The position numbers and the translations under genes were made by a program. The notes below the pieces were generated by a model. It was not told where the DNA came from. It was given only the letters and a program-made list of their open reading frames with translations, and did no database searches. Shown piece by piece: positions 1 to 9,699 of a stretch of DNA of 64,000 nt; the stretch's first letter is position 1, and each line of letters opens with the position of its first letter. The stretch lies in the NCBI GenBank assembly GCA_944382125.1, contig CALWMV010000001.1:119054-183053 (forward strand). Direction: 5' to 3'. Source of the DNA: an uncultured Lachnospiraceae bacterium (GTDB taxonomy: Bacteria; Bacillota; Clostridia; Lachnospirales; Lachnospiraceae).

Positions 1-799
1 TCTTGCCCTTTCTGTGGAGCATATTGCGGAATGCGGCATAAAGCATGGCATCATTTTCATGATAAGGCTTCTCAAGGCAGGCCTTTCTCATCTCTGCCGC
101 TCCCTGCATGAGCATATCTATGTCGCAGCCTGCAACTGCTATGGGCAGAAGTCCTACTGCGGTAAGAACTGAATAACGTCCGCCTACGTCATCGGGAACC
201 ACGAACTCCTCATAGCCTTCCTCATCGGCCAGATTCTTGAGAGCTCCCCTTGCCTTATCGGTTGTCGCATATATACGGGCAGCGGCCTCCTTCTTTCCGT
301 ACTTGGCCTCAAGCTTCTCCTTGAGCACACGGAAAGCGATGGCAGGCTCAGTGGTGGTGCCGGACTTGGATATGATATTGACGGAGAAATCCCTGTCTCC
401 TATGAGCTCGATCAGATCTGAAAGATACTTGGAGCTTATGGAATTGCCTGCAAAGAATATCTGAGGATACTTCCTGTCAGCCTTGTCCATCACATTATAA
501 AATGTGTTGGTAAGGAACTCTATGGCAGCTCTTGCGCCAAGGTAGGAGCCTCCTATTCCTGCTACTACAAGCACCTCTGAATCTGACTGGATCTTCTTTG
601 CGGCCTTCTTTATGCGGTCGAACTCTTCCTTATCATAGTTGACCGGGAGATCTACCCATCCAAGGAAATCATTGCCTGCTCCGGTACCCTTTACTAGCTC
701 CGTGCGGGCAGCCTCAGTGGTCTTCTCGAAATTGTCGATCTCGTCCTTTGAAATAAACTTAAGTGCCTTGGAATAATCCAGGCTTACGCACTCGGACAT
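1..799 (-). CDS. pgi: Glucose-6-phosphate isomerase (3' end outside window)
   Basis: Interconverts glucose 6-phosphate and fructose 6-phosphate in cytoplasmic glycolysis. I translated the minus strand from the ATG at 799: the first 266 residues are present and the gene runs off the left edge. Visible are the sugar-phosphate (SIS) motif [10 protein letters not shown] at residues 81-90, the phosphate-binding [10 protein letters not shown] segment near 140-150, and the family signature [15 protein letters not shown] near 204-218. The start is set by an AAGGAGG ribosome site 8-9 bases upstream. The missing part carries the C-terminal catalytic lysine, so integrity cannot be judged. It is divergent from the purine operon to its right. 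Confidence 0.95.
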   Translation of the reverse strand, partial: MSECVSLDYSKALKFISKDEIDNFEKTTEAARTELVKGTGAGNDFLGWVDLPVNYDKEEFDRIKKAAKKIQSDSEVLVVAGIGGSYLGARAAIEFLTNTFYNVMDKADRKYPQIFFAGNSISSKYLSDLIELIGDRDFSVNIISKSGTTTEPAIAFRVLKEKLEAKYGKKEAAARIYATTDKARGALKNLADEEGYEEFVVPDDVGGRYSVLTAVGLLPIAVAGCDIDMLMQGAAEMRKACLEKPYHENDAMLYAAFRNMLHRKGK

Positions 800-875
800 G
801 GTCTGCCTCCTCCTTGGTATAACAAACATATTGAATGGTCTGATCCGCAGAAGCGGAACTATCTCATTTGGAACG

Positions 876-1033
876 ATTATACCACAGCCGCAAGCGAAGA
901 AAGCACGAGCACAGCGAGTATTTACTTCAATCGGCTGTGGTATGAGCAATCTCCGATTGCGAATAGTATAACCGGCAGCTATGCTGCCGCAGGCTGCAAT
1001 GCAGCCTTGTTCGCATTTGCGGATATTATACCA
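876..1033. repeat. Intergenic cluster of inverted repeats
   Basis: The 454-base gap between pgi and ade holds several hairpins. A perfect 12-bp inverted repeat ATACCACAGCCG (879-890) pairs with 932-943. Two tight hairpins follow: GGCAGC/GCTGCC (974-979, 983-988) and GGCTGC/GCAGCC (992-997, 1001-1006). The sequence ATTATACCA recurs at both ends (877-885 and 1025-1033). It resembles a short non-coding repeat element, or the stacked hairpins of a pgi leader, since it lies upstream of pgi on the minus strand. No protein is encoded. Confidence 0.45.
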
Positions 1034-1050
1034 TAAAAAGGATATTTTTG

Positions 1051-1079
1051 TTGCAGTTTTCTTAAAACCCATGTATAAT
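1051..1079 (+). promoter_or_regulatory. Sigma-A promoter of the ade operon
   Basis: TTGCAG (1051-1056) and TATAAT (1074-1079) are separated by 17 bases, a near-consensus housekeeping promoter. It would start a leader of about 170 bases before ade. Confidence 0.75.
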
Positions 1080-1167
1080 TCCGCTGTATCAGTTGTTTTG
1101 TTTTTCTGAAGGAGCGGAAGGTTGACTACTCTCCCAATATCTGAACAGATATCAAACAGAATCTTGG

Positions 1168-1208
1168 AAGTCCATGGCTGCATATAAGCAGAGCCAGGGG
1201 CTTTTTTT
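1168..1208 (+). terminator. Leader terminator/attenuator upstream of ade
   Basis: AAGTCC (1168-1173) can pair with GGGCTT (1198-1203, one G-U), enclosing a second helix TGGCT/AGCCA (1175-1179, 1192-1196) with a GC/GC tip. The structure is followed by seven T residues (1202-1208). It lies between the promoter and the ade start, so it could act only as an attenuator. The leader does not match the purine riboswitch consensus, and I cannot name a ligand. Confidence 0.55.
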
Positions 1209-1253
1209 AATTTCATGAGCCATATAATGTGAAGTTTTTTAAGGAGGAAAGAT

Positions 1254-3032
1254 ATGAGAGTTAATAAGACCGCAGACAGGAGCCGCCTCATCGCAGCTGC
1301 CATGGGCAAGATCCCCTGTGACCTCACAGTGGGCAATATACGTCTTCTGAATGTATTTACCGGCGAGATTTATCCCGCAGAGGTGGACATACTTGACGGG
1401 ATGGTGGTCAGGGTCCGCACCGAGGGCGAGGACGCTCTCCTTTCCTCCGGTGAGTATTATGACGGCGAGGGCAGATATCTGATCCCGGGTTTCATAGATA
1501 CTCACATGCATGTGGAAAGCACCATGATGATCCCTGAAAATCTCAGCAGGGCCATCATTCCCTGGGGCACCACCACGGTATGCACCGATCCCCATGAGAT
1601 CGGCAATGTCATGGGCATAGAGGGTGTCCGCTTCATGCTCGATAATTCAAAGCTTTCAGCCCTCAGGCAGTATGCCCTTGCACCCTCCTGCGTACCCGCA
1701 GTTCCCGGAAAGGAAGCCACCGGAGCAGTATTTTCAGCCAAGGAAGTCGGGGAGCTTCTGGATACGGAGGGTGTGATCGGCATAGCGGAGATCATGGATT
1801 TCATCGGAGTTTATCAGGATTCCGAGCGTATGCACAGCATTATCGACGAGGGTATAAAGCGTGACATGTACCTTCAGGGCCATGCTCCCTATGTGATGGG
1901 CAAGGAGCTGGCGGCCTACCGTATAGGCGGACCCATAAGCGACCACGAAAGCGCCACCGCAGAGGAGGTGCGTCAGAAGCTCAGGGCCGGCATCCATGTG
2001 AACCTGCGTTCCAGCTCCCTTTCCGGAAGGCTCAACTTCCTCGTGGACGGCTGCAGGGATCTCCGCTGGAAGGACTGCATATCCATATGCACGGATGATG
2101 TCCATGCAAAGGATCTGCTTACCGTCGGCCACATCAATAATGTGGTGAAGATGTGCATAGAAGAAGGACTTGAGGATGTGGACGTGATCCGCATGGCCAC
2201 GCTTAATCCCGCAAGGGAATACGGCTTTGAGGATCTGGGCGCCATCGCTCCCGGATATATAGCAGATATGCAGCTTGTGGATGAGCTCAATGGCTGCAGG
2301 CCCCATGCCGTATTTGCAGCGGGCAGGCTCGTCGCAAAGGACGGCCGCTATCTGGGAGAGGATAAACCTTCCGAAAAGATAGATATCAAAAATACCGTGG
2401 ATATCCCTCAGATACATTCCGCAGAAGATTTTCTCCTTCGGGTCCCCGAGGGCTATGCCAAGGATCATATCACCGTAAATGTATTAAAGCCCAGGGAGGA
2501 TAACCGCAAGCTTCGGGTGCTCGTTCCCACTGAGCTTCCGGTAAAGGACGGACATGTGGACATCTCCGATCATCCTGAGCTCTGCTTCGTAAGCTCCGTG
2601 AACCGCTACGGATCAGGAGACATGGCCACAGCCGTATTTGCTGATTTCGGCCTTCTGAGAGGAGCCATGGCATCGACCGTCTCCCATGACAGCCACAACC
2701 TGACCATAGTATACAGGGATCCCGACGATGCCTATAAGGCAGCCATGGAGCTCAAGTCATGCGGAGGAGGAGTCTGTGCAGTATGCGGAGAGCTTGATTT
2801 CTCAGATGTGCTGGAGCTCCCCGTTGCAGGCCTCATGTCCACGGAAAGCTGCGAGAAGATAGCTCCCCATGTGGAGGCACTCAAGACCTCCATCGACCGC
2901 ATCACCAACGGCAGCGTTCCCGTACTTGCCACGGCGGTCATCTCCCTTCCGGTAGTACCCGGCTATGTCATAACTGATCTCGGCATAGTTGACGGACTTA
3001 CCCAGGAATTTGTCCCTGTATTTGCAGATTAA
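1254..3032 (+). CDS. ade: Adenine deaminase
   Basis: Deaminates adenine to hypoxanthine and ammonia in purine salvage. The 592-residue protein has the usual AdeC length and plan: a small N-terminal beta domain, the amidohydrolase barrel with the metal-binding DTHMHVEST motif (residues 82-90, His84 and His86), the [10 protein letters not shown] segment near 111-120, the CTDD motif near residue 281, and the AdeC-specific C-terminal domain with [10 protein letters not shown]. The ATG at 1254 has an AAGGAGG site 7 bases upstream. It is the first gene of an operon with purB, purA and mtnN and follows a leader with a terminator hairpin, so its expression is probably controlled by attenuation. Confidence 0.95.
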   Translation: MRVNKTADRSRLIAAAMGKIPCDLTVGNIRLLNVFTGEIYPAEVDILDGMVVRVRTEGEDALLSSGEYYDGEGRYLIPGFIDTHMHVESTMMIPENLSRAIIPWGTTTVCTDPHEIGNVMGIEGVRFMLDNSKLSALRQYALAPSCVPAVPGKEATGAVFSAKEVGELLDTEGVIGIAEIMDFIGVYQDSERMHSIIDEGIKRDMYLQGHAPYVMGKELAAYRIGGPISDHESATAEEVRQKLRAGIHVNLRSSSLSGRLNFLVDGCRDLRWKDCISICTDDVHAKDLLTVGHINNVVKMCIEEGLEDVDVIRMATLNPAREYGFEDLGAIAPGYIADMQLVDELNGCRPHAVFAAGRLVAKDGRYLGEDKPSEKIDIKNTVDIPQIHSAEDFLLRVPEGYAKDHITVNVLKPREDNRKLRVLVPTELPVKDGHVDISDHPELCFVSSVNRYGSGDMATAVFADFGLLRGAMASTVSHDSHNLTIVYRDPDDAYKAAMELKSCGGGVCAVCGELDFSDVLELPVAGLMSTESCEKIAPHVEALKTSIDRITNGSVPVLATAVISLPVVPGYVITDLGIVDGLTQEFVPVFAD

Positions 3033-3066
3033 AATAATAGGATCTTTTTAAGGAAAACAGAAAACT

Positions 3067-4506
3067 ATGGATGAACGAAAAAGATATGTAAGCCCCCTCT
3101 CCGGCCGATATGCCGGAGAGGATATGCAGTATCTCTTTTCCTCTGAGTATAAGTTCCGCACCTGGCGCAGGCTCTGGATAGCCCTGGCCGAGTCGGAGAA
3201 AGAGCTCGGCCTCGGGATAAGCGAAGAGCAGATAGCTGAGCTCAGGACCCATGCCGATGATATCAACTATGCCGATGCAGAAGCAAGGGAGAAAGAGATC
3301 CGCCATGATGTGATGAGCCACGTCTATGCCTATGGCCTTCAGTGCCCTCTGGCAAAGCCCATAATCCATCTTGGAGCCACCTCCTGCTATGTGGGAGACA
3401 ATACAGACCTTATCATCATGAAGGAGGCCCTGCTTCTTATAAGAAAAAGGCTTTACAAGGTCATCTCCCTCCTGAGCGATTTTGCTCTCCGGTGGAAGGA
3501 TCAGCCCACTCTGGCATTTACGCATTTTCAGCCTGCCCAGCCCACCACCGTGGGAAAGCGAGCCACTCTCTGGATACAGGACCTGGTAATGGATCTGGAG
3601 GATACGGAATACATACTTGAAGGACTCAGGCTCCTGGGTTCAAAGGGTACCACAGGCACCCAGGCCAGCTTCCTGGAGCTGTTTTCCGGGGACCATGAAA
3701 AGTGCAGGCGTCTCGACAGCCTGATAGCTGAAAAGATGGGATTTGCCGGCTGCTATGCAGTATCCGGGCAGACCTACACAAGGAAGGTGGATACGAGGGT
3801 ACTGAGTCTGCTTTCCGGCATCGCCCAGTCAGCTCATAAATTTTCAAATGATGTGAGGCTCCTTCAGCATCTGAAGGAGATAGAGGAACCCTTTGAGAAG
3901 GATCAGGTAGGTTCCTCCGCCATGGCCTATAAGCGCAATCCCATGCGTTCAGAGCGTATGGCAGGCCTCTGCAACTTTGTTATAAGCAATGTGACCAATC
4001 CCCTTATCACGGGATCGACCCAGTGGCTCGAGCGTACCCTGGATGACTCGGCAAACCGCAGGCTGTCCATAGCCGAGGGCTTCCTTGCCGCAGACGGCAT
4101 ACTCAGGCTCTATGCCAATATAGCCGACGGCCTGGTGGTCTATCCCGGGATGATGGATAAGCATCTCAGAGCAGAGCTTCCCTTCATGGCCACTGAAAAT
4201 ATCATGATGGATGCGGTGAAGGCAGGTGGGGACCGTCAGGAGCTCCATGAGCGCATACGCCGTCTCTCCATGGAGGCAGGGCGCAGGGTCAAGGAAGAAG
4301 GTAAGGACAATGAGCTGCTTTCCCTCATAGCTGAAGACCCGACCTTCGGTCTCAGCCTCAGTGAGCTTGAAGAGAGGATGGACCCCCGACTTTATGTGGG
4401 CCGGGCCCCTCAGCAGACCGAAGAATACATCGAAGGCTGTATAAGGCCTCTTCTGGAGTCCCGGAGTGAACTTCGAGATGATAAAAAGGATGATATAACT
4501 GTCTGA
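3067..4506 (+). CDS. purB: Adenylosuccinate lyase
   Basis: Cleaves SAICAR to AICAR and adenylosuccinate to AMP, both with release of fumarate. The 479-residue sequence belongs to the aspartase/fumarase superfamily: TSCYVGDN (106-112), the THFQPAQPTT segment carrying a catalytic His (152-161) and the signature GSSAMAYKRNP on the flexible loop (282-292). It lies 34 bases after ade and 32 bases before purA, clearly co-transcribed. PurB and PurA together turn IMP into AMP, the direction opposite to the adenine deaminase upstream, so the operon can interconvert adenine and IMP pools. Confidence 0.96.
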   Translation: MDERKRYVSPLSGRYAGEDMQYLFSSEYKFRTWRRLWIALAESEKELGLGISEEQIAELRTHADDINYADAEAREKEIRHDVMSHVYAYGLQCPLAKPIIHLGATSCYVGDNTDLIIMKEALLLIRKRLYKVISLLSDFALRWKDQPTLAFTHFQPAQPTTVGKRATLWIQDLVMDLEDTEYILEGLRLLGSKGTTGTQASFLELFSGDHEKCRRLDSLIAEKMGFAGCYAVSGQTYTRKVDTRVLSLLSGIAQSAHKFSNDVRLLQHLKEIEEPFEKDQVGSSAMAYKRNPMRSERMAGLCNFVISNVTNPLITGSTQWLERTLDDSANRRLSIAEGFLAADGILRLYANIADGLVVYPGMMDKHLRAELPFMATENIMMDAVKAGGDRQELHERIRRLSMEAGRRVKEEGKDNELLSLIAEDPTFGLSLSELEERMDPRLYVGRAPQQTEEYIEGCIRPLLESRSELRDDKKDDITV

Positions 4507-4538
4507 CGGCAGATCAAAAACGAAAGGAAACAGAAAAA

Positions 4539-5819
4539 ATGGTAAGAGCCATAGTAGGAGCAAGCTTCGGTGACGAAGGCAAGGGCAAGATCACCGATAT
4601 GCTGGCAAAGGATTCGGATATAGTAGTACGCTTCCAGGGAGGAAGCAATGCAGGTCACACCATAGTCAATAACTATGGAAAGTTCGCCCTTCATCTCCTT
4701 CCCTCCGGAGTATTTTATGACCATATCACAAATGTGATCGGAAACGGAGTAGCGCTCAATGTCCCTTATTTCATAAAGGAGATCAAATCCCTTACCGACA
4801 GGAATGTCCCCGCTCCCCATATCTTTGTGTCTGACAGAGCCCAGCTTCTCATGCCCTATCATATACTTCTGGACACCTATGAGGAGGAGCGTCTTGCAGG
4901 CAAGTCATTCGGATCCACCCGTTCAGGCATAGCTCCCTTCTACTCTGACAAGTATGCAAAGATCGGCATACAGGTAAGCGAGCTTTTTGATGAGGATCTG
5001 CTCAGAGAAAAGGTGGAAAGGATATGCGAGCTCAAGAATGTGATGCTGGAGCATTTTTATCATAAGCCCCTTCTTGTTAAAGAAGAGCTGCTTTCGGAGC
5101 TCCATTCCTACAGAGACATGATCGAGCCCTATGTCAGGGACACCTCGGCTTATCTCTGCGATGCCATCAAGGCAGGCAAGAACATACTCCTTGAAGGCCA
5201 GCTCGGCGCCCTGAAGGATACTGACCACGGCATCTATCCCATGGTCACCTCCTCCTCTACCCTTGCAGGCTATGGCTCCATAGGAGCAGGCATACCGCCC
5301 TATAGCATAACGGATATCACTGCAGTGGTAAAGGCCTATTCCAGTGCCGTCGGAGCGGGAGCCTTCGTAAGTGAGATCTTCGGTGAGGAGGCTGAGGAGC
5401 TGAGGAAACGCGGAGGTGACGGAGGTGAATACGGAGCCACCACCGGACGTCCCCGCAGAGTCGGCTGGCTGGATACCATATCCATAAGATACGGCTGCCG
5501 TGTTCAGGGAGCGACTGAGGCGGCATTTACAGTACTTGATGTACTAGGTTATCTGGATGAGATACCCGTATGTACCGCATATGAGATAGACGGCATGACT
5601 ACCACCGAATTCCCTGCGGCCTGCGTCCTTGAGCACGCAAAGCCCGTGTACACCGTACTGCCCGGCTGGAAGTGCGATATAAGAGGCATAAAGCGATATG
5701 AGGATCTGCCTGAGAACTGCCGCAGATACATAGAATTTGTTGAGCAGGAGATCGATACTCCCATAAAGCTCATCTCAAACGGCCCCGGAAGAGACGACAT
5801 AATCATACGAGGAGAATAA
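4539..5819 (+). CDS. purA: Adenylosuccinate synthetase
   Basis: Joins IMP and aspartate at the cost of GTP to form adenylosuccinate, the committed step to AMP. The 426-residue protein has the N-terminal GDEGKGK P-loop (11-17) with the catalytic Asp, GGSNAGHT (34-41) with the catalytic His, and the IMP/aspartate loop GATTGRPRR near residue 302. The length is typical. An AAAGGAAA stretch precedes the ATG. The gene follows purB directly and ends 4 bases before the mtnN start, indicating tight co-expression. Confidence 0.96.
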   Translation: MVRAIVGASFGDEGKGKITDMLAKDSDIVVRFQGGSNAGHTIVNNYGKFALHLLPSGVFYDHITNVIGNGVALNVPYFIKEIKSLTDRNVPAPHIFVSDRAQLLMPYHILLDTYEEERLAGKSFGSTRSGIAPFYSDKYAKIGIQVSELFDEDLLREKVERICELKNVMLEHFYHKPLLVKEELLSELHSYRDMIEPYVRDTSAYLCDAIKAGKNILLEGQLGALKDTDHGIYPMVTSSSTLAGYGSIGAGIPPYSITDITAVVKAYSSAVGAGAFVSEIFGEEAEELRKRGGDGGEYGATTGRPRRVGWLDTISIRYGCRVQGATEAAFTVLDVLGYLDEIPVCTAYEIDGMTTTEFPAACVLEHAKPVYTVLPGWKCDIRGIKRYEDLPENCRRYIEFVEQEIDTPIKLISNGPGRDDIIIRGE

Positions 5820-5823
5820 ATCC

Positions 5824-6540
5824 ATGCTTGGTATCATAGGAGCAATGGAAAGCGAGACAGACGGTATCAGAGCCGAGCTTTCCGATATAAAAGAAAAAAG
5901 AGCTGCAGGGCTCACATTTTATCAGGGCAGCTATCATGGCAGGGAATGTGTGGTGGTAAAGGCCGGAATAGGCAAGGTCAATGCCGCCATGTGTACCCAG
6001 GCCCTCATAGATAATTATCCTGTAACAGCGATCATAAATACCGGTGTGGGCGGAGCCCTTTCCCCTGCACTCCATATCGGAGACATAGTCCTGAGCACCG
6101 CTGCCATAGAGCATGACATGGATGCCGGCGGACTGGACTATGCTCCCGGGGTGATCCCGGATATGGAGGTCCGGGAAGGCTTTGACGGACTAAGGTTTGC
6201 GGCCTCGGAAAAGCTCATGACCCTGGCTCAGGAGGCAGCAGCAAAGCACCTTCCTGATACCCATGTGATGAAGGGGCTCATACTCTCAGGCGATGTATTC
6301 ATCTCCTCCAGAGAGCAAAAGGAAAGGCTCATATCTGTCTTCGGCGGCGACTGCTGCGAGATGGAAGGAGCGGCCATAGCCCATGTCTGCTTCCAGAACA
6401 GCATCCCCTTCCTTATCATCAGGGCAATATCCGACGGGGCGGACGATCAGGCCCTCATGGATTATCCGACCTTTGAAAAGAAGGCCGCAAAGAACTCCAT
6501 AGCCCTGAGTCTCGGCATGCTTGAAAATTATGGTCTGTGA
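5824..6540 (+). CDS. mtnN: 5'-methylthioadenosine / S-adenosylhomocysteine nucleosidase
   Basis: Hydrolyses MTA and SAH to adenine plus the thio-ribose, recycling the by-products of SAM-using enzymes. The 238 residues match the PNP/UDP phosphorylase fold of MtnN: N-terminal GIIGAMESE (3-11), an IINTGVGGAL core segment, GDVFISS, and the nucleoside-binding CEMEGAAIAH near 179-188, followed by SDGAD with the catalytic Asp. The start lies 4 bases after the purA stop. The adenine it releases is the substrate of the first gene, ade, which gives the operon a metabolic logic: adenine produced here is fed to AMP/IMP recycling. Confidence 0.94.
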   Translation: MLGIIGAMESETDGIRAELSDIKEKRAAGLTFYQGSYHGRECVVVKAGIGKVNAAMCTQALIDNYPVTAIINTGVGGALSPALHIGDIVLSTAAIEHDMDAGGLDYAPGVIPDMEVREGFDGLRFAASEKLMTLAQEAAAKHLPDTHVMKGLILSGDVFISSREQKERLISVFGGDCCEMEGAAIAHVCFQNSIPFLIIRAISDGADDQALMDYPTFEKKAAKNSIALSLGMLENYGL

Positions 6541-6618
6541 TGCTCTCCGCAGCAAAAGGACCGGATTTTTTTCATAAACTGAGATACTTTATTTAGGCCC
6601 CTGTCATCGGACCGAAAT

Positions 6619-6664
6619 AAAAGCAGGTATCCCGCTTTATAATAAAAGCGGTTACCTGCTTTCT
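6619..6664. terminator. Bidirectional terminator between mtnN and the kinase-like gene
   Basis: AAAGCAGGTA (6620-6629) and TACCTGCTTT (6653-6662) form the outer stem, with CCGCTTT/AAAGCGG as the inner helix. A and T tracts flank both sides. It separates the plus-strand purine operon from the converging minus-strand operon. Confidence 0.8.
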
Positions 6665-6685
6665 TCATGACTTAAACTATATCCT

Positions 6686-7309
6686 CTATGCAGCCTTCGG
6701 GCCATCCAGCCCGAACATCTTGCGGGCGGTATCCACTATCATATCAGCTATATCCTCTATGCTCATGATGGAGGAATTGATCATAAGATCCATGTTCTCC
6801 GGGTCAGAGGGAAGCGTCCCGGTATAGCATTTGTGATAGCTGTTCCTGGCCTTGTCCACAGAGGCTATCATATGCTTTGCTTCCTCGGCGCTCATGCCGT
6901 ATTTCTTTATACAGGTATCTATCCTGTAGGAATAGGGCGCATAGATGTAGACATTGAGATTGTTGCGGCGGTCCCTGAGCAGATAATCTGCACATCTTCC
7001 TACTATGATGCAGTTCTCCCTTTCAGCTATGTCAAGGATGATATCCTTCTGTACCTGGAATATCATGTTCTGCATGTAGGCATCATCAGTGCCCAGAGGA
7101 AACTTATTCATGATATAGCGGAGTCCGCTTCCTGCCTTTTCCTCTTCATCTGCTATCTGGGAAACGGGCATGCCCAGGGTCGATGCCACCTTCTCTACTA
7201 TGGTCCTGTCATAAAATCTTATCCCCAGCTTCTCGGCAACGAGCTTTGCCACATTGCGTCCCTGGGAACCGAACTGTCTCTGGATGACTATAGTAAAATG
7301 CTTGTCCAT
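6686..7309 (-). CDS. Cytidylate-kinase-like protein (AAA P-loop family)
   Basis: A 207-residue member of the cytidylate kinase-like family (the type annotated from Clostridia as Cytidylate_kin2), not the classical Cmk. The N-terminus is TIVIQRQFGSQGRNVAKLVAEKLG, in which the usual GxxGxGKS loop is replaced by FGSQGR. A YDRTIVEKVA segment and a VGRCADYLL motif near residue 103 follow. Substrate and activity are unproven. The start has an AAGGAGG site. It lies 40 bases downstream of the phosphatase of the Phn-type transporter operon with no terminator between, so it is probably the last gene of that operon. Confidence 0.8.
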   Translation of the reverse strand: MDKHFTIVIQRQFGSQGRNVAKLVAEKLGIRFYDRTIVEKVASTLGMPVSQIADEEEKAGSGLRYIMNKFPLGTDDAYMQNMIFQVQKDIILDIAERENCIIVGRCADYLLRDRRNNLNVYIYAPYSYRIDTCIKKYGMSAEEAKHMIASVDKARNSYHKCYTGTLPSDPENMDLMINSSIMSIEDIADMIVDTARKMFGLDGPKAA

Positions 7310-7349
7310 AATATGCCCCTCCTTATAGCTATATCATACCATAAGAGGA

Positions 7350-8873
7350 CTAAAATATCACCTTAAATGGATGGCTCTCCGGCAGCTTTACAGGGCTTTT
7401 TTCCCTGATGTATTCCGTTATGATATCAGGCATCTCCCTGCTCCCTCTGTACAGCACCGGGCAGGAGGAAAGCACCTCATATCCGCCTGTGCCTGAGGCC
7501 CGGTAATTGCTGGTGCAAAGCCTGAGCTTTCCCTCAAGAGGAGAGCCGTCAGCTCTTGTAAGCAGTGTGACCCTGTCTCCCACGGGCCTGCGAAGATCGA
7601 ACTCATATCTTATGCCGGAAAAGAAGTCGTAGTTATAGTGCTCCACCTTCGGCTTCAGGAATTCCTCGGATATCTCAGGCCTTCCCTCCCTCAGCCCCAG
7701 ATAGGAAGCGCAGCGCTCAAGGAGCTGTCTGACCACATCCCTGTCCACCTCCAGCACTACGAGAGTATTTGCAAAGGGATAGGCAGCGGAAATGTCTCTC
7801 ATGGAGACCGTTGACTCCAGGCCTATGGGCTCATTTCCCAGGCTGGTGCAGGATATGTCCGCGCCCGTCTCCTCAAGCTGTACCATGTTGAAAAGATCAG
7901 CTATGCTGCTTCCGAAAAGGGCCGCCTCAAGCTTTTTCTCCGGCTCTATGGGTCTGTCAAGCTCACCCACGGGGAGATCCAGCCAGTGCTGGACCTTTTC
8001 TTCAAGAGGCATGAGCGATGCATAGGGCTCCTCCCTGTGCCGCTCCCCTGCTCTGCGAAGCTCAGAGCTGAGGCTGAGAGCATCTCCGTCCTTTTCACGC
8101 CTGCCGCTTATGTGTACATACATGCCTGCATTTGCCGGGGGCTGCACCATCAGGGTCTTCCCCAGGAAGATACCGCCTATGCTCATGTGCTGATGGCCTG
8201 TCAGGATGATGTCATAGTCCAGCTTCCTGGCCAGCTCACAGGCTATGTTTTCCCTGCTGTCACTGAGTTTTTTGCCTGTGATCAGATCCTCCTCGAGCCC
8301 GCCGTGGTATATGAGCACGCTCACATCACACAGAGGCCTCAGTATCCTGCTCATCTCGGCAGCCTGCTCGTAAGCATCCAGCACTCTCAGGTGCTCCAGG
8401 TTCTGCGGCTGCTCCCATATATTTACATGATCCGTGACTATGCCGGTGATGCCTATGCGCATGCCCCCTGGCAGGAGATGGATGGTGTAAGGGCTTATGG
8501 CCAGCTCTCCCCTCAGGTCCTCCACATTTGCACAGATGCATCTGGCCCTCATGGCTCTTATATAATCCCTGATGACCTCATATCCAAAATTGAAGTCATG
8601 GTTGCCCAAGGTAAAATAGTCAAGGCCCAGCGCATTGAAGGCCTCCGCCACAGGATGAGGCCCACCCTCCTCCTTATGAGAAAGATAATACTGGATCAGA
8701 GGAGTCCCCTGAAGGGAATCTCCTCCGTCTATGATCAGGGTATCCGGCCCCTTTGCAATGTCTCCCGCCATGTTGAGTATGCCTGAGGCCTCGGGCCTGT
8801 TCATGGCGTAGTCCATGGGAAATACATGCCCGTGGGTGTCCGATGTAAAATATATCTCAAATCCTTCCGCCAT
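7350..8873 (-). CDS. Cytoplasmic 5'-nucleotidase-family metallophosphatase
   Basis: A two-domain metallophosphatase of the 5'-nucleotidase / 2',3'-cyclic phosphodiesterase / UDP-sugar hydrolase family, 507 residues. The metallophosphoesterase motifs are present: FTSDTHGH near the N-terminus, DGGDSLQG, LGNHDFNFG and TGHQHMS. They are followed by the C-terminal nucleotide-specificity domain (FANTLVVLEVDRDVV). Most family members are exported, but this one starts MAEGFEIYFTSD with no signal peptide, so it should act in the cytoplasm. Its ATG lies 3 bases after the phnE2 stop, linking it to the transporter. It may remove phosphate from whatever is imported; the substrate is unknown. Confidence 0.85.
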   Translation of the reverse strand: MAEGFEIYFTSDTHGHVFPMDYAMNRPEASGILNMAGDIAKGPDTLIIDGGDSLQGTPLIQYYLSHKEEGGPHPVAEAFNALGLDYFTLGNHDFNFGYEVIRDYIRAMRARCICANVEDLRGELAISPYTIHLLPGGMRIGITGIVTDHVNIWEQPQNLEHLRVLDAYEQAAEMSRILRPLCDVSVLIYHGGLEEDLITGKKLSDSRENIACELARKLDYDIILTGHQHMSIGGIFLGKTLMVQPPANAGMYVHISGRREKDGDALSLSSELRRAGERHREEPYASLMPLEEKVQHWLDLPVGELDRPIEPEKKLEAALFGSSIADLFNMVQLEETGADISCTSLGNEPIGLESTVSMRDISAAYPFANTLVVLEVDRDVVRQLLERCASYLGLREGRPEISEEFLKPKVEHYNYDFFSGIRYEFDLRRPVGDRVTLLTRADGSPLEGKLRLCTSNYRASGTGGYEVLSSCPVLYRGSREMPDIITEYIREKSPVKLPESHPFKVIF

Positions 8874-8876
8874 GTC

Positions 8877-9686
8877 TCATCCCCTCGCCAGCTTCACTCT
8901 TATCCTTGTGGATATCCACTCCACTATGAGCACCAGCACTATGAGTCCTGCCAGTATGGAACCGGCCTCATTCCATCTGTATGCATTCATGGCAAATATG
9001 AGGGGTGCTCCTATGCCGCCTGCGCCCACAAGTCCCAGCACGGTCGCATCCCTGAGGTTTATGTCGAACCTGTATATAGCCGTTGACGCAAAATTGGGCA
9101 TGAGCTGGGGAAGTATGCCATAGCGTATCTTCTGCCAGGTGCTGCAGCCCGCTGCGTCAAGCGATTCCAGCACTCTGACATCCAGATCCTCTATGGCCTC
9201 TATGTACATCTTGCTCACCATGCCCACCGAGCAGAGGGACATGGTAAGCAGACCTGCAAATGCTCCCGGACCTGTCACGCGTATGAACATAAGCCCATAT
9301 ACGAAGGCGGGGACAGTACGTATGGCCATGATGATGGTCCTTCCCGCAAATGCCACCGGCGCAGGAGTCAGGTTTGATGCTGATATGAATGCCAGCGGTA
9401 TGGATATCACTGCGCCCACCACCGTACCAAGGAAGGCTATGCATATGGTCTCAAGGAGCAGATAGGGAACTCCCTGAGTGGTAAAGTTGAACAGCAGATC
9501 CGTATCGGGATGAAATATGCCTGAAAGTATGTTAAGCGCTATGACCGCTCCATTTTGAGTGGTCCCGCTGGTCTCAACGGCCGTAGCGCTCCAGATCATG
9601 AGAGCCATGACTATGGCCGCTATCGTCAGCTCATATATGAGGTTTCTGGGCCTTTCATCATAGGCCCTCAATATGCGTTCATTCAT
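8877..9686 (-). CDS. phnE: Phosphonate-type ABC transporter permease (second PhnE)
   Basis: A 269-residue inner-membrane permease with about six hydrophobic segments and the EAA loop (MYIEAIEDLD...SLDAAGCSTWQKIRYGILPQ), characteristic of PhnE. I chose the ATG at 9686 because AAGGAGG lies 8 bases before it. An upstream in-frame start at 9707 would lack a ribosome site and overlap phnE1 further. The ribosome site itself overlaps the phnE1 stop codon, so the two permeases are translationally coupled. With PhnC and PhnD it would form an importer whose ligand could be a phosphonate, phosphate or another phosphorylated or oxyanion compound. No C-P lyase genes are visible here. Confidence 0.88.
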   Translation of the reverse strand: MNERILRAYDERPRNLIYELTIAAIVMALMIWSATAVETSGTTQNGAVIALNILSGIFHPDTDLLFNFTTQGVPYLLLETICIAFLGTVVGAVISIPLAFISASNLTPAPVAFAGRTIIMAIRTVPAFVYGLMFIRVTGPGAFAGLLTMSLCSVGMVSKMYIEAIEDLDVRVLESLDAAGCSTWQKIRYGILPQLMPNFASTAIYRFDINLRDATVLGLVGAGGIGAPLIFAMNAYRWNEAGSILAGLIVLVLIVEWISTRIRVKLARG

Positions 9687-9699
9687 TTTGTCCGCCTCC

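Noticed and set aside
1080..1253. Purine riboswitch upstream of ade
   Set aside because: The conserved core and P1/P2/P3 pattern of the purine aptamer are not found; only the terminator is visible.
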